DNA of 64,000 nt from Tomitella fengzijianii (GCF_007559025.1 NZ_CP041765.1:2786679-2850678), one strand, 5' to 3'. Shown: positions 44,756 through 54,615, counted from the first letter of the stretch. Numbers and translations: made by a program. Notes: generated by a model from the sequence alone, not told the origin.

Positions 44756-47484
44756 CGCGCGCCTCCCTCTGCCGGCTGCCCCAGCTCCGCCAGCCGCGCC
44801 TCGAGCCTGTCCACATCGGCCGCGGCGACGTCGCGGCGGCCGCGGATCTTCTCCACGACCTGCTCGGGAGCCTTGCCGAGGAATGCCTCGTTTCCGAGCT
44901 TCGCGGTGGTGCCGGCGAGTTCCTTGTGCGCGGCGGCGAGGTCCTTGGTGAGCCGGCGCTTCTCGGCCTCCAGGTCCACCGTGCTGGAGGTGTCCAGGTC
45001 GACGACGACGGTCGCGGCGCTCAGACGCACCTCGATCGACGCGGTGGCCGTGAAACCCGCCTCCGCCGCGGTGACGCGAGCGAGCGACCGCACCGCGCCC
45101 TCGAGCGGGACGAGCCCGGCGTCCTCCAGCGCCCCGAGCCGGGCCGGCACCCGCTGGCTGGGCTTGACGCCCTGGTCGGAGCGGAATCGCCGGATCTCGG
45201 TGATGAGCTTCTGCGTATCGGCCACCTGACGTGCCGCTTCGGGATCTGCCGCCGTGTCCGCGTCCGCGACGGGCCACGAGGCGATGACCAGCGACTCACC
45301 ACCGGTGAGCACCTTCCACAGGGTCTCGGTGACGAAGGGGATCATGGGATGCAGCATGCGCAGCAGCGCGTCGAGCACGGTGCCGAGGACGGTGCGGGTC
45401 GCCTCCGCCCGGAACCCGGTCTCGCCGCTTCCGTCGCCCTCACCGGCGAACTGCACCTTGGCCAGTTCCAGGTACCAGTCGCACACCTCGTCCCAGGCGA
45501 AGTGGTAGAGCGCCTCGGCGGCCTTGCCGAACTCGTAACGCTCGTAGGATTCGTCCACGCCCGCGCGCACCTGTTCCAGCCGGTCGAGGATCCACCGGTC
45601 GGCGGCCGTGAGCCGGTCGCGCGGCGGCAGCCCGCCCGGCTTCGCGCCGTTCATCAGGGCGAAGCGGGTGGCGTTGAAAAGCTTGTTCGCGAAGTTGCGC
45701 GACGACTGCGCGTTGCCCTCGCCCACCGACAGGTCCGAGCCCGGATTGGCCCCGCGCGCCAGCGTGAACCGCAGCGCGTCCGCGCCGAAGCGCTCGACCC
45801 AGTCGAGCGGGTCGATGCCGTTGCCGCGGGACTTCGACATCTTGCGGCCGTGCTCGTCGCGCACCAGGCCGTGCAGGAACACATCCTGGAACGGCACCTG
45901 GCCGCGCGGGCCCAGCACACCGCCGTCGCCCGCGTCCTCGCGCGCCACGTAGGTGCCGAACATCATCATGCGCGCCACCCAGAAGAACAGGATGTCGTAG
46001 CCGGTCACCAGCACGGACGTGGGATAGAACTTGGCCAGGTCGTCCGTGGCGTCGGGCCAGCCCATGGTGGAGAACGGCCACAGGGCCGACGAGAACCAGG
46101 TGTCGAGCACGTCCGGGTCCTGGACGTAACCCTCCGGCGGGGTGTCGCCGGGTCCCACGCACACCGTCTGTCCCTCCGGGCCGTACCAGACGGGGATGCG
46201 GTGCCCCCACCACAGCTGACGGGAGATGCACCAGTCGTGCATGTCGTCGACCCAGGCGAACCAGCGCGGCTCCTGGGAGGCCGGGTGGATCACGGTGTCG
46301 CCGGCGCGCACGGCGTCGCCGGACGCCTTGGCCAGGCTCTCCACGCGCACCCACCACTGCATCGACAGCCGCGGCTCGATGGGCTCGCCGCTGCGCTCCG
46401 AGTGGCCGACGCTGTGCAGGTAGGGGCGCTTCTCCTCGACGATCCTGCCCTGCTCGGCAAGCGCCTCGCGCACGCGGACGCGCGCGGTGAATCGGTCCAT
46501 GCCGTCGAACCGGGTGCCGGTGTTCTCGATCTCCGCCGTCTTGCTCATGATCGACGGCATCGGCAGCGCGTGCCGCACGCCCATCTCGAAGTCGTTGGGG
46601 TCGTGCGCCGGGGTGATCTTCACTGCGCCCGTGCCGAACTCGGGGTCCACGTGCGCATCCGCGATCACGGGGATCGTCCTGTCGAGGAACGGGTGCGGCA
46701 GCGCGGTGCCGACGAGGTCGCGGTACCGGTCGTCGTCGGGGTGCACGGCGATCGCGGTGTCGCCCAGCATCGTCTCGACGCGGGTGGTGGCGACGACGAT
46801 GTGCGGCTCGGCGTCGTCGAGGGAGCCGTAGCGGAAGCTGACCAGCTCGCCCTCGACGTCCTCGTACTTGACCTCGATGTCGGAGATCGCGGTCTGCAGC
46901 ACCGGCGACCAGTTGACCAGCCGCTCGGCCCGGTAGATCAGCCCGTCGTCGTAGAGGCGCTTGAAGATGGTCTGCACCGCGCGGGCCAGCGCGTCGTCCA
47001 GCGTGAAGCGCTCGCGCGACCAGTCGACGCCGTCGCCGAGCTTGCGCATTTGGCCGCCGATGGTGCCGCCGGACTCGGCCTTCCACTTCCAGACGCGCTC
47101 GATGAAGGCCTCACGGCCGATGTCGTCGCGGGTGAGGCCCTCTCCGGCGAGCTGCTTCTCGACGACGCTCTGCGTCGCGATGCCGGCGTGGTCCATGCCC
47201 GGCAGCCACAGCACCTCGTAGCCCTGCATGCGGCGCCGGCGCGCAAGCGCGTCCATCAGCGTGTGGTCGAGCGCGTGACCCATGTGCAGGCTGCCGGTGA
47301 CGTTCGGCGGCGGGAGCACGATCGAGAACGGGGGCTTGTCGCTGTGCGGGTCCGCGGTGAAGTACCCGGCGTCCACCCAGCCCTGGTAGAGCGCCGACTC
47401 GACCGCGCCGGGCTCCCAGCTTTTCGCCAGGGAGTCTGCCGGGCCACCGCCCGGGTTCGCAGCGGTATCGGGCTCACGGGTCAC
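44752..47484 (-). CDS. valS: Valyl-tRNA synthetase
   Basis: A 910-residue class I synthetase. The HIGH-type motif is HMGH at residues 67-70 ([15 protein letters not shown]), the KMSKS motif occurs as [14 protein letters not shown], and a C-terminal coiled coil ([26 protein letters not shown]) is typical of ValRS. GTG 47484 is chosen because AGAAGGGA lies 8 nt upstream; GTG 47517 has no ribosome site. Translation is coupled to folC. Confidence 0.96.
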   Translation of the reverse strand: MTREPDTAANPGGGPADSLAKSWEPGAVESALYQGWVDAGYFTADPHSDKPPFSIVLPPPNVTGSLHMGHALDHTLMDALARRRRMQGYEVLWLPGMDHAGIATQSVVEKQLAGEGLTRDDIGREAFIERVWKWKAESGGTIGGQMRKLGDGVDWSRERFTLDDALARAVQTIFKRLYDDGLIYRAERLVNWSPVLQTAISDIEVKYEDVEGELVSFRYGSLDDAEPHIVVATTRVETMLGDTAIAVHPDDDRYRDLVGTALPHPFLDRTIPVIADAHVDPEFGTGAVKITPAHDPNDFEMGVRHALPMPSIMSKTAEIENTGTRFDGMDRFTARVRVREALAEQGRIVEEKRPYLHSVGHSERSGEPIEPRLSMQWWVRVESLAKASGDAVRAGDTVIHPASQEPRWFAWVDDMHDWCISRQLWWGHRIPVWYGPEGQTVCVGPGDTPPEGYVQDPDVLDTWFSSALWPFSTMGWPDATDDLAKFYPTSVLVTGYDILFFWVARMMMFGTYVAREDAGDGGVLGPRGQVPFQDVFLHGLVRDEHGRKMSKSRGNGIDPLDWVERFGADALRFTLARGANPGSDLSVGEGNAQSSRNFANKLFNATRFALMNGAKPGGLPPRDRLTAADRWILDRLEQVRAGVDESYERYEFGKAAEALYHFAWDEVCDWYLELAKVQFAGEGDGSGETGFRAEATRTVLGTVLDALLRMLHPMIPFVTETLWKVLTGGESLVIASWPVADADTAADPEAARQVADTQKLITEIRRFRSDQGVKPSQRVPARLGALEDAGLVPLEGAVRSLARVTAAEAGFTATASIEVRLSAATVVVDLDTSSTVDLEAEKRRLTKDLAAAHKELAGTTAKLGNEAFLGKAPEQVVEKIRGRRDVAAADVDRLEARLAELGQPAEGGAR

Positions 47485-47598
47485 TGAGGGGTCCCTTCTC
47501 CGGGCTGGACTGGTCACCGCACGATTCTATGCGTCGCGCCCCTGACCGGCGCGGTCGCCCGCCCGCCCCGTGGCGGCCGCCACGACCCGGCGCGGGGG

Positions 47599-48285
47599 CT
47601 AGTCGCCGCCCCCTTGACCGGGCACCGCCCCCGGCAGGTCCACCGGAGCCTCGCCGAGAGCGTCGTCGACGGAGTCGAACTCCCGGCCCTCCGGCACCGC
47701 GAAGACGGAGGCGTCGCCGGAATACTCGGTGCAGCCGAGCGCCGCACCGTCCTCGATTCCCGCGGCCTGCTCCCCGCCCAGCCTGCGCGCGGCGTCGAGG
47801 TCCACCCCCATGCCCTCGATCATCTTCTTCATCCCGTCCGATGCCGGCCCCGTCGTCTTCATGCCGCCCGGCTGGTCGTCGGACCACAGGTAGGTGACGC
47901 CGTCGACGGCGAGGACGTGCCCGGCGTCGGGCCCGGTGCCGCTGTCGATGCGCATCCGGTCCTCCCCGTGGACGTACGCGGTCACGGTGTCGTCGGAGTC
48001 CTTCGCCGTGCATTCGATGAACTTGTCTCCGGCCATCGCCTCGGTGATCAGCCGGTGCGCTGCGGTGTCGTAGAGCGCCGCATCGGCAGGTCCGCCGGAT
48101 GCGGACGGGGCGGCACCCGACGAAGGCGTCCCCGGCGTGGCCGAGCCGGCAGGCGCCGACTGCGCCGCGGAGGCGCCGCCGGCGTCCTGGTCCGACGAGC
48201 CGCATCCTGCCAGCGCCGCGACCGCGCCGACCGCCGCGATGCCCACCGCCGTTGTGCGCACCGCGGCGCGTACCGATCCGTTCAT
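47599..48285 (-). CDS. Secreted lipoprotein, family unknown (paralogue of next)
   Basis: A 228-residue lipoprotein. Signal peptide with RR, a hydrophobic core and lipobox LAGC (C28), then an Ala/Gly/Ser/Pro-rich linker to about residue 65. The mature domain contains FIECTAKDSDD, GEDRMRI, DGVTYLWSDDQPGGMKTT and LGCTEYSGD. Two cysteines besides the lipid one (in IEC and LGC) could pair. The same order of motifs occurs in the neighbouring lipoprotein, so they are duplicates. Neither matches a family I can name; an LppX/LolA-like fold is one possibility. Confidence 0.78.
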   Translation of the reverse strand: MNGSVRAAVRTTAVGIAAVGAVAALAGCGSSDQDAGGASAAQSAPAGSATPGTPSSGAAPSASGGPADAALYDTAAHRLITEAMAGDKFIECTAKDSDDTVTAYVHGEDRMRIDSGTGPDAGHVLAVDGVTYLWSDDQPGGMKTTGPASDGMKKMIEGMGVDLDAARRLGGEQAAGIEDGAALGCTEYSGDASVFAVPEGREFDSVDDALGEAPVDLPGAVPGQGGGD

Positions 48286-48403
48286 CCGTCCGCCTTCCAC
48301 ACTGCGGGTCCCGTCCCCGCCGATCGCTCCCCGGAACACCGCCGGGGCGCCGGCCCGGGCACCACTTCTACACGAACAGTCGGCGACCGGCCATGGCCGC
48401 GTT

Positions 48404-48886
48404 CTACGGGGCCGTCTGGAACTCCACATCGTCCGGGGCGGTGAGCTTCGCGTCCACGTCCCCGTCCGTCGAGCACTCCATGTCCACCGTCGGCGCGGCC
48501 TTCTCCTGGTCGATCGCCTCCTGGACGTTCGGCAGCGCCATCCCCGTCTGCGAGTCGGCCGTCGTCTTCATCCCGGTGGGGCTGCCGTCCTTCCAGACGT
48601 AGACGTCGGAGCCGTCACGCAGCAGGTTCACCGTCTCACCGCCGGACTGCGCCAGGATCCGGTAGCGGTCCTCGCCGGCGATGCTCATCGAGCCCGGCTG
48701 CTCCTCGTCGGTGATCTCGCAGGTCACCGCGCCCTCGCCGTCCATCGCCGACTGCATCATCGCCACCGCGTCGCCCCCGGTGGCGCTGCCGCCGCCGGAA
48801 TCGCTCCCGCAGGCCGCCAGAGGCAAGACCACGGCCGCTGCCACAGCGACTCCCGAAACCGCCCGAACGATCCCACGCGTGTGCAT
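48404..48886 (-). CDS. Small secreted lipoprotein, family unknown (paralogue of previous)
   Basis: A 160-residue lipoprotein with a signal peptide ending in LAAC (C26). The mature part has AVTCEITDEEQ, GEDRYRI, DGSDVYVWKDGSPTGMKTT and DMECSTDGD, paralleling the downstream gene: one Cys early, one late, and the GEDRxRI and GMKTT boxes. It lacks the long linker. ATG 48886 is preferred since AGGGG lies 9 nt upstream; ATG 48895 overlaps that site. It precedes its paralogue by 118 nt on the same strand. Confidence 0.75.
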   Translation of the reverse strand: MHTRGIVRAVSGVAVAAAVVLPLAACGSDSGGGSATGGDAVAMMQSAMDGEGAVTCEITDEEQPGSMSIAGEDRYRILAQSGGETVNLLRDGSDVYVWKDGSPTGMKTTADSQTGMALPNVQEAIDQEKAAPTVDMECSTDGDVDAKLTAPDDVEFQTAP

Positions 48887-48992
48887 CGCGCACATCCCCT
48901 CTGATCCTGGGGCACCCGAGCGACCGGGGCCCGTTGCATCCTCGGCCCGGCGCTGCGCACGGGCCCACGCCCCCTCGCGGGCCGGCGACGCG

Positions 48993-49610
48993 TCACACAA
49001 TGCCATGGCGGCGGGCGTCGCGCGCATCGGCGGGGGTGTTGACGTTGAACACCGCCCGCGCGTCCGCGCCGCCGAGGACGACCCTGTGCACGGCCACCTC
49101 GTCCAGAAATCGGCGCATACTCCGTACTCCGGCCCCGATGTCGGCGTCCATCCTCCCGGCCAGGCCCGTCCGGTACACCCCCGCGAGCGGCTGGTCACGT
49201 CCCTCGGCGACGGCGATCACCGCGTCGGCGTCGCCGGGCGCGGCGGCGTCGAGCAGCAGCCCCACCACCCGAGTGGTGATGAGCGGCATGTCGGTGGCCG
49301 CGACGAACGCCCACGGGTACCCGGCGGCGCCTCCCGCGCGAAGGCCCGTCTCCAGCCCGCGCAGCGGCCCCTGCCCCGGGACCGGATCCACCACCACGTC
49401 GACGTCCGCTGGAAGCGCAACACTCCGGCCCGCGGCGGTGACCACGAAGACCTGCGGAAGCGCAGTGCGCACGGCCGCGACGACGGTCTCGAGCATCGTC
49501 GCGGCCCCCCAGGGGAGGGCGGCCTTATCGCGCCCCATACGGCGCGAACGCCCGCCCGCGAGCACCACGCCGCAGACATCCCCGGCGGGTCCTGTCGGAG
49601 GCACCGTCAC
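48993..49610 (-). CDS. mobA: Molybdenum cofactor guanylyltransferase
   Basis: A 205-residue nucleotidyltransferase with LAGGRSRRMGRDKAAL at residues 18-32, DPVPGQGPLRGLETGL and AATDMPLI. It attaches GMP to molybdopterin to make the guanine dinucleotide form used by formate dehydrogenase and nitrate reductase. Start GTG 49610 is 12 nt after the GNAT gene. fdhD, another molybdoenzyme factor, is nearby. Confidence 0.9.
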   Translation of the reverse strand: MTVPPTGPAGDVCGVVLAGGRSRRMGRDKAALPWGAATMLETVVAAVRTALPQVFVVTAAGRSVALPADVDVVVDPVPGQGPLRGLETGLRAGGAAGYPWAFVAATDMPLITTRVVGLLLDAAAPGDADAVIAVAEGRDQPLAGVYRTGLAGRMDADIGAGVRSMRRFLDEVAVHRVVLGGADARAVFNVNTPADARDARRHGIV

Positions 49611-49622
49611 CGCGCTATAGCT

Positions 49623-50288
49623 TCACGACCGCCGCGGCTCGCGCCACATGCCCCACAGCGACGGCCCGTCCGGGATGCGGATCTCCCCGGTGCTGACGAA
49701 TCCGAAGCGCTCGTAGTACGGCAGATTCCCCCGTTTGCTCGACTCCAGGTACGCGGGCATGTCCTCCGCGTCGCACCGCCGCAGCCGCGATCGCAGCAGC
49801 GCCGAGCCGTGGCCGAGGCCGCGCGCCTGCCGCCCGGTCCCGATCTCCGACAGGTACCAGTGCGGCTCCTCCGGATGCGCCTGCGACAGGGTGTCGTCCA
49901 CGATGCCCGCGAGCCGCGCCGCACGGCCCAGTGCCAGCAGTTCCGCCGGCACCGAAAGCAGTTCCGCCGCGCGTGAGGACTTCCACCTGCCCGGCGGATT
50001 CCACACCGCCGCGCCGGCGATGCGGCCGGACGCGGCTTCCGTGACCTCCACGCCGCCCAGGCCGAGATGGTGGAAGCGCAGCCCCACCACGAACATCCGC
50101 TGCAGCGCGCCCGGCCGGGCATGCTCGTCCGGCACGATCCACGCCATGAGCGGGTCGTCGTGGAAGGCGTCCGCGAGCACGCGGGCGATGCCGAGGACGT
50201 CGTCTCCCGTGGCAGGACGGACGTTCACGGCGGGGCGGGGCGAACTCGGGGCTTCGGGGCTGCCGACGGTCTTCTGCGTAGGTGGCAC
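49623..50288 (-). CDS. GNAT-family N-acetyltransferase
   Basis: A 221-residue acetyltransferase: VRPATGDDVLGIARVLADAFHDDPLMAWIVPD near the start, WYLSEIGTGRQARGLGHGSALL as the acetyl-CoA loop, and YLESSKRGNLPYYERFGF at the end. The pattern is that of the actinobacterial GNATs with a C-terminal LESS..N..YYE.FGF motif. Substrate unknown. Start GTG 50288 is divergent from fdhD; mobA follows closely. Confidence 0.85.
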   Translation of the reverse strand: MPPTQKTVGSPEAPSSPRPAVNVRPATGDDVLGIARVLADAFHDDPLMAWIVPDEHARPGALQRMFVVGLRFHHLGLGGVEVTEAASGRIAGAAVWNPPGRWKSSRAAELLSVPAELLALGRAARLAGIVDDTLSQAHPEEPHWYLSEIGTGRQARGLGHGSALLRSRLRRCDAEDMPAYLESSKRGNLPYYERFGFVSTGEIRIPDGPSLWGMWREPRRS

Positions 50289-50369
50289 CGGTCCAGGATG
50301 CCACTTACCCGGCCGCCGTGCGGGGGACGGACATGTGCATCGGGACGCGCCGCAGTCCAAGATGAGGGC

Positions 50370-51191
50370 ATGGGCCGCGTCACCACCCGTCGGCGGATCG
50401 TCCGGCGGACCTCCGAAGGACACCACACCCGCCAGGACACGCTGGTGGTCGAAGAGCCGCTGCAGATCCGCGTCGGCGGCGCGGCGCTGACCGTCACCAT
50501 GCGCACCCCCGGCGACGACATGGACCTCGTGCACGGGTTCCTGCTGGCGGAGGGCATCGTTTCCGAGCGCGAGCATGTCCACGTCATGCGGTACTGCGCC
50601 GGGGCCGACGACGACGGCCGCAATTCCTACAACGTCCTCGACGTGGAGCTGGGCGACGAGGCGGCGGGCGTGCACCGGCAACGGTCGTTCCTCACCAGCT
50701 CGGCGTGCGGGGTGTGCGGCACCACCTCGATCGACGACGTCGAGACCGTCAGCGCGCACCCGCCCTCCCACGACCCGGTCTCCGTCGACGCCGCCGTGAT
50801 CACCCGGCTGCCCGGACTGCTGCGGACCGGGCAGAAGGTGTTCGAATCCACCGGCGGCCTGCATGCCGCCGGGTTGTTCGGTTCCGACGGCGCACTGCTC
50901 TCTCTGCGCGAAGACGTCGGCCGGCACAACGCGGTCGACAAGGTGCTCGGAGCCGCACTGCGCGACGGGCGGATCCCCCTGGCCGGTCAGGTGTTGATGC
51001 TCAGCGGCCGCGCGTCGTTCGAACTGGTGCAGAAGGCAGCGATGGCCGGGGTGCCCGTGGTGGCCGCCGTGTCCGCGCCGTCCTCGCTGGCGGTGGACCT
51101 GGCGGAACGCTCCGGCATCACCCTCGTCGGGTTCGTGCGTGACGGCGGGCTCAACGTGTACTCGCGGCCGGACCGGGTCACCGGGTCCTAG
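50370..51191 (+). CDS. fdhD: Formate dehydrogenase sulfurtransferase FdhD
   Basis: A 273-residue protein that transfers sulfur to the molybdenum centre of formate dehydrogenase. The catalytic loop is SSACGVCG with C113 and C116; MRTPGDDMDLVHGFLLAEGI, ESTGGLHAAGLF and EDVGRHNAVDKVLG are family signatures. GAGGG precedes the ATG. No formate dehydrogenase gene is in the window. Confidence 0.94.
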   Translation: MGRVTTRRRIVRRTSEGHHTRQDTLVVEEPLQIRVGGAALTVTMRTPGDDMDLVHGFLLAEGIVSEREHVHVMRYCAGADDDGRNSYNVLDVELGDEAAGVHRQRSFLTSSACGVCGTTSIDDVETVSAHPPSHDPVSVDAAVITRLPGLLRTGQKVFESTGGLHAAGLFGSDGALLSLREDVGRHNAVDKVLGAALRDGRIPLAGQVLMLSGRASFELVQKAAMAGVPVVAAVSAPSSLAVDLAERSGITLVGFVRDGGLNVYSRPDRVTGS

Positions 51192-51312
51192 GCGCCGGCC
51201 CGCACCCTGCTGGCCGGCGGGGCGAATCGGCTGCGGCCGGATGCGGCGCTGCCGCACAATAGGCGCTACGTGCGGTCCCGACTAGCTCCGGCCGCGCGGG
51301 CGAGGAGGCGCC

Positions 51313-52818
51313 ATGGACCGCGACGGCGCAATGGCCGGTTCCCGCCGCCGATGGTTCGTGCTCGCACTCGTCGGCCTCGCCCAGCTGATGATCGTGCTGG
51401 ACCTGACTGTCATGAACATCGCCCTGCCGGACGCTCAGCGCGACCTGCACTTCTCCGACATCGACCGGCAGTGGGTCATCACCTCCTACGCCCTCGCCTT
51501 CGGCAGCCTCCTGCTGCTCGGCGGGCGCATCGGCGACCTCTTCGGCCGCAAGCGCGCATTCATCATCGGGCTCGTCGGATTCGCCGCCGCCTCGGCTGTC
51601 GGCGGGGCGTCCGTCGGATTCGTCATGCTCGTGGTGGCACGCGCCTGCCAGGGAGTGTTCGGCGCGCTGCTCGCACCCGCCGCGCTGTCGATCCTCACGG
51701 TCACGTTCACCGACGCCAAGGAACGCGGCAAGGCGTTCGGCGTGTTCGGCGCCATCGTCGCGGCCGGCGGCCTCATCGGCCTGCTGCTCGGCGGCGCGCT
51801 CACCGAATACCTCAGCTGGCGCTGGTGCCTCTACATCAACCTGGCGATCGCCGCTGTCGCCGTGGTGGGCGCGGTGTTCCTTCTCACGAGCCAGCGCGAC
51901 CATGGACAGGCCCGCTTGGACTTCGTCGGCGTCATCGCGGGGTCCGTCGCGCTGTTCTGCCTGGTGTACGGATTCTCCAATGCGGCGTCCCATTCCTGGG
52001 ACGACACGGCGACACTGGCGTTCCTCGCCGTCGGGGTGGCGCTGATGGTGTTCTTCGCCTTCTGGCAGACCCGCGCGCACTTCCCACTGCTGCCGCCACG
52101 CGTCGTGCTCGACCGCAACCGCGGCGCGTCCTATCTTGCAGTGCTGCTCACGGGTGCGGCGATGTTCGGCATCTTCCTGTTCCTCACCTACTACCTGCAG
52201 ACCGTCCTCGGCTACTCGCCGCTGCGCACCGGCGTCGCGTTCCTGCCGATGATCGGATCACTGGCCTTGTCGGCGCAGCTGTCCAACGTGGTCCTCATGC
52301 CACGCATCGGGCCCAAGGCGCTCGTCGGATTCGGCATGCTCATCGCAGCCGGGGCGATGGTCTGGCTGACCGGCATCACCGCCGACTCCTCCTACGCTTC
52401 GGCAGTCCTCGGCCCGATCATGGTCGGCGGCGTGGGAATCGGCCTGTCGATGCCCTCCGCGATGAACACCGGCACCTTCGGCGTGCAGCCGTCGGACGCG
52501 GGCGTGGCCTCGGCGACGCTGAACGTCGGTCAGCAGGTGGGCGGGTCCATCGGCACCGCACTGCTGAACACCATCGCCACCAGCGCGGTGACCGGATATA
52601 TCGCGGCACACGCCGCATCCGCGCGCCCCACGCCCGCAGTGCAGGCCGCCGCCGCAGTGCACGGCTACACCACGGCGTTCTGGTGGACGGCCGGGATCTT
52701 CGCGCTGGGCGGGATCGTGTGCGGCACCGTCCTGCGCTGGGGGCCCCTCACGGACGGGCCGGCCGCGGATCCGGGGCCCGCCGGAAGCAGTCCCGCGCAG
52801 GCACGCTCACCGCAGTGA
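51313..52818 (+). CDS. DHA2-type (14-TM) major facilitator drug exporter
   Basis: A 501-residue EmrB/QacA-family transporter. The N-terminal helix carries LAQLMIVLDLTVMNIALP, the loop 2-3 motif A is GRIGDLFGRKRAF, and motif C-like GGLIGLLLGGALTEYLSWRWCLYINL is clear. About 14 hydrophobic segments are seen. GAGGAGG before the ATG is a strong ribosome site. Substrate unknown. It follows fdhD after 121 bp and is convergent with pcaJ. Confidence 0.88.
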   Translation: MDRDGAMAGSRRRWFVLALVGLAQLMIVLDLTVMNIALPDAQRDLHFSDIDRQWVITSYALAFGSLLLLGGRIGDLFGRKRAFIIGLVGFAAASAVGGASVGFVMLVVARACQGVFGALLAPAALSILTVTFTDAKERGKAFGVFGAIVAAGGLIGLLLGGALTEYLSWRWCLYINLAIAAVAVVGAVFLLTSQRDHGQARLDFVGVIAGSVALFCLVYGFSNAASHSWDDTATLAFLAVGVALMVFFAFWQTRAHFPLLPPRVVLDRNRGASYLAVLLTGAAMFGIFLFLTYYLQTVLGYSPLRTGVAFLPMIGSLALSAQLSNVVLMPRIGPKALVGFGMLIAAGAMVWLTGITADSSYASAVLGPIMVGGVGIGLSMPSAMNTGTFGVQPSDAGVASATLNVGQQVGGSIGTALLNTIATSAVTGYIAAHAASARPTPAVQAAAAVHGYTTAFWWTAGIFALGGIVCGTVLRWGPLTDGPAADPGPAGSSPAQARSPQ

Positions 52819-52941
52819 CACTCACCCGCCGGATGCCTCGCCCCGGCCGACCATGCCAGAAGTGCCGTATCCCGGTGGCCGGACCGGTGAGAGCCGCTTG
52901 ATCGTCAATCGAGGGCACAACCGGAGCCCCGCCACGCGCCG

Positions 52942-53601
52942 TCAGCCGGCCGGCGACACCCGCACGGAGTCCGGCACCCGGACCGGCGCTCCCGTCGCGG
53001 CGAGGACGTCGTCGACGGTGACGCCCGGTGCCACTTCCAACAGCACGAACTCTCCGTCGGCGACGTCGACGACGGCCATGTCGGTGATCACCCGCTGCAC
53101 GCACCCCGCGCCGGTGAGCGGCAACGTGCACGCGTCGACCAGCTTCGGGTCGCCCTTCTTGGTGACGTGATCGGTGAGCACCAGCACCCGGCGGGCGCCG
53201 TGCACCAGGTCCATCGCGCCGCCCATGCCCTTGACCATCGCGCCCGGCACCATCCAGTTGGCCAGGTCCCCGTCGCTCGCCACCTGCATCGCCCCCAGCA
53301 CGGCCACGTCCACCTTGCCGCCGCGGATCATCCCGAACGACTGGGACGAGTCGAAAAACGACGCGCCCGGCGCGACAGTGATGGTCTCCTTGCCGGCATT
53401 GATCAGGTCCGCGTCCAGCTCCTCCTCGGTCGGATACGGCCCCACGCCCAGCACCCCGTTCTCGGAATGCAGGATCACCTCGACGTCGCCGGGGATGAAG
53501 TTCGGGATCAGCGTCGGCATGCCGATGCCGAGATTGACGTACTGGCCGTCCTCCAACTCACGGGCCGCACGCGCCGCCATCTCGTTCCTGGACCAGGTCA
53601 T
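52942..53601 (-). CDS. pcaJ: 3-oxoadipate (3-oxoacid) CoA-transferase subunit B
   Basis: A 219-residue subunit with the CoA-thioester-forming glutamate E47 in [15 protein letters not shown], and [13 protein letters not shown] and [20 protein letters not shown]. With subunit A it moves CoA from succinyl-CoA to 3-oxoadipate. PcaIJ and acetoacetate-specific ScoAB cannot be told apart by sequence alone; the enol-lactonase and IclR genes beside it favour the beta-ketoadipate role. Its ribosome site and ATG lie within one copy of a 19-bp direct repeat. Confidence 0.87.
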   Translation of the reverse strand: MTWSRNEMAARAARELEDGQYVNLGIGMPTLIPNFIPGDVEVILHSENGVLGVGPYPTEEELDADLINAGKETITVAPGASFFDSSQSFGMIRGGKVDVAVLGAMQVASDGDLANWMVPGAMVKGMGGAMDLVHGARRVLVLTDHVTKKGDPKLVDACTLPLTGAGCVQRVITDMAVVDVADGEFVLLEVAPGVTVDDVLAATGAPVRVPDSVRVSPAG

Positions 53602-53714
53602 GATCGTGTCTCCCGCCTGCGAGCGCCGCTCCGCTCCTCGGTCCGTTCCTCGCTCCGCTCCGGTACTCCCTGCGATGCTCCCGACACCCTCCGGCTCATG
53701 ATCGTGTCTCCCGC
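53598..53714. repeat. 19-bp direct repeat flanking a 79-bp insert at the pcaI/pcaJ junction
   Basis: TCATGATCGTGTCTCCCGC occurs at 53598-53616 and again, identical, at 53696-53714. On the minus strand the upstream copy ends pcaI (TCATGA) and the downstream copy carries the pcaJ ribosome site and ATG. Either copy alone would give a normal ATGA stop-start overlap, so the 79 bp between them, rich in GAGCGGAGCGAGG-like motifs, look like a later insertion or duplication. Confidence 0.85.
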
Positions 53715-54457
53715 AGCGTCGTCTTCTCGATCTTCTTCGGCGCCGTCACGGCCACATGCACAACGCGCTGCACCTGGATGCCGGGCACGTGCACCGCGTC
53801 CGGGTCGATCTCACCGGGCTCCACCAGCTCCTCGACCTCGGCCACAGTGATGCGCCCCGCTGCTGCGGCCGGCGGATTGAAATTGCGCGCGCTCTTCCGG
53901 AACACGAGGTTTCCGTGCCGGTCCCCCTTCCAAGCGTGCACCAGCGCGAAATCGGTGACGATGGCACGCTCCAGCACGAAAGCCTCCCCGTCGAACTCGC
54001 GCGTCTCCTTCGGCGGGGACGCCAGCGCGACCGACCCGTCCGGCGCGTATCGGCGCGGCAGCCCGCCGTCCGCCACCTGGGTGCCCACACCCGCGGGGGT
54101 GAAGAACGCCGGGATGCCCGCGCCGCCGGCCCGCATGCGCTCGGCGAGGCTGCCCTGCGGCGTCAGCTCCACCTCCAACTCCCCGGCGAGGTACTGGCGG
54201 GCGAACTCCTTGTTCTGCCCCACGTACGAGCTGATGGTGCGGCGGATGCGACCGGCGGACAAGAGCACTCCGAGCCCGAAACCGTCGGTGCCGAGGTTGT
54301 TCGACACGGTCTCCAGGTCGCCCGCCCCCTGCTCGAGCAACGCGTCGATCAGCGCCTCCGGCACGCCGACCAGCCCGAAGCCGCCGACGGCGATGGACGC
54401 GCCGTGGGGCACGTCGGCCACGGCCCCCGCTGTTGTGGCAATCACCTTGTTCAACAC
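53696..54457 (-). CDS. pcaI: 3-oxoadipate (3-oxoacid) CoA-transferase subunit A
   Basis: A 253-residue subunit with [45 protein letters not shown], the glycine-rich CoA-binding part, and [55 protein letters not shown] 54457 is 7 nt after a -10 box, so the mRNA is probably leaderless. It is divergent from pcaD across a region with two palindromic operators. Confidence 0.87.
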   Translation of the reverse strand: MLNKVIATTAGAVADVPHGASIAVGGFGLVGVPEALIDALLEQGAGDLETVSNNLGTDGFGLGVLLSAGRIRRTISSYVGQNKEFARQYLAGELEVELTPQGSLAERMRAGGAGIPAFFTPAGVGTQVADGGLPRRYAPDGSVALASPPKETREFDGEAFVLERAIVTDFALVHAWKGDRHGNLVFRKSARNFNPPAAAAGRITVAEVEELVEPGEIDPDAVHVPGIQVQRVVHVAVTAPKKIEKTTLRETRS

Positions 54458-54464
54458 GCGGCCC

Positions 54465-54493
54465 AGGCTACATCAACATGTTCGTCTTGTGAA
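54465..54493 (-). promoter_or_regulatory. Putative leaderless promoter of pcaIJ
   Basis: On the minus strand TTCACA (54493-54488) and TAGCCT (54470-54465) are 17 nt apart, and the GTG of pcaI begins 7 nt further on. The -35 and spacer are covered by the operator at 54479-54495. Confidence 0.6.
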
Positions 54494-54514
54494 CGCCCAT
54501 TCGCTATGCGAACA
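54479..54514. promoter_or_regulatory. Two tandem IclR-type palindromes (O1, O2)
   Basis: O1, TGTTCGTCTTGTGAACG at 54479-54495, and O2, CATTCGCTATGCGAACA at 54498-54514, are related 17-bp imperfect palindromes (TTCG-n5-YGAAC) spaced 19 bp apart, about two helical turns. They lie between divergent pcaI and pcaD, where PcaR-type IclR proteins bind in other species. O1 overlaps the pcaI promoter. Confidence 0.6.
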
Positions 54515-54551
54515 TGGTGGTATCGACGCTAGCCCCGGACCGCCCCCGTCA

Positions 54552-54615
54552 CCGCTTTTGGTGGACTTTTGGCTGGAATTCCGCCATGTTCCAGCCAAAA
54601 GTCCACCAAAAGCGG
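54552..54615. repeat. Dispersed hairpin element, copy A
   Basis: A perfect 27-bp inverted repeat, 54552-54578 with 54589-54615, around a 10-nt loop (TTCCGCCATG). It lies between the operators and the pcaD ATG. A diverged copy occurs at 56255-56307; both share TTGGTGGACTTTTGGCTGG. It is AT-richer than its surroundings. Confidence 0.85.

Noticed and set aside
48404-49198. Longer form of the small lipoprotein starting near 49198
   Set aside because: The extension overlaps mobA in another frame and would put the signal peptide in the middle of the protein.
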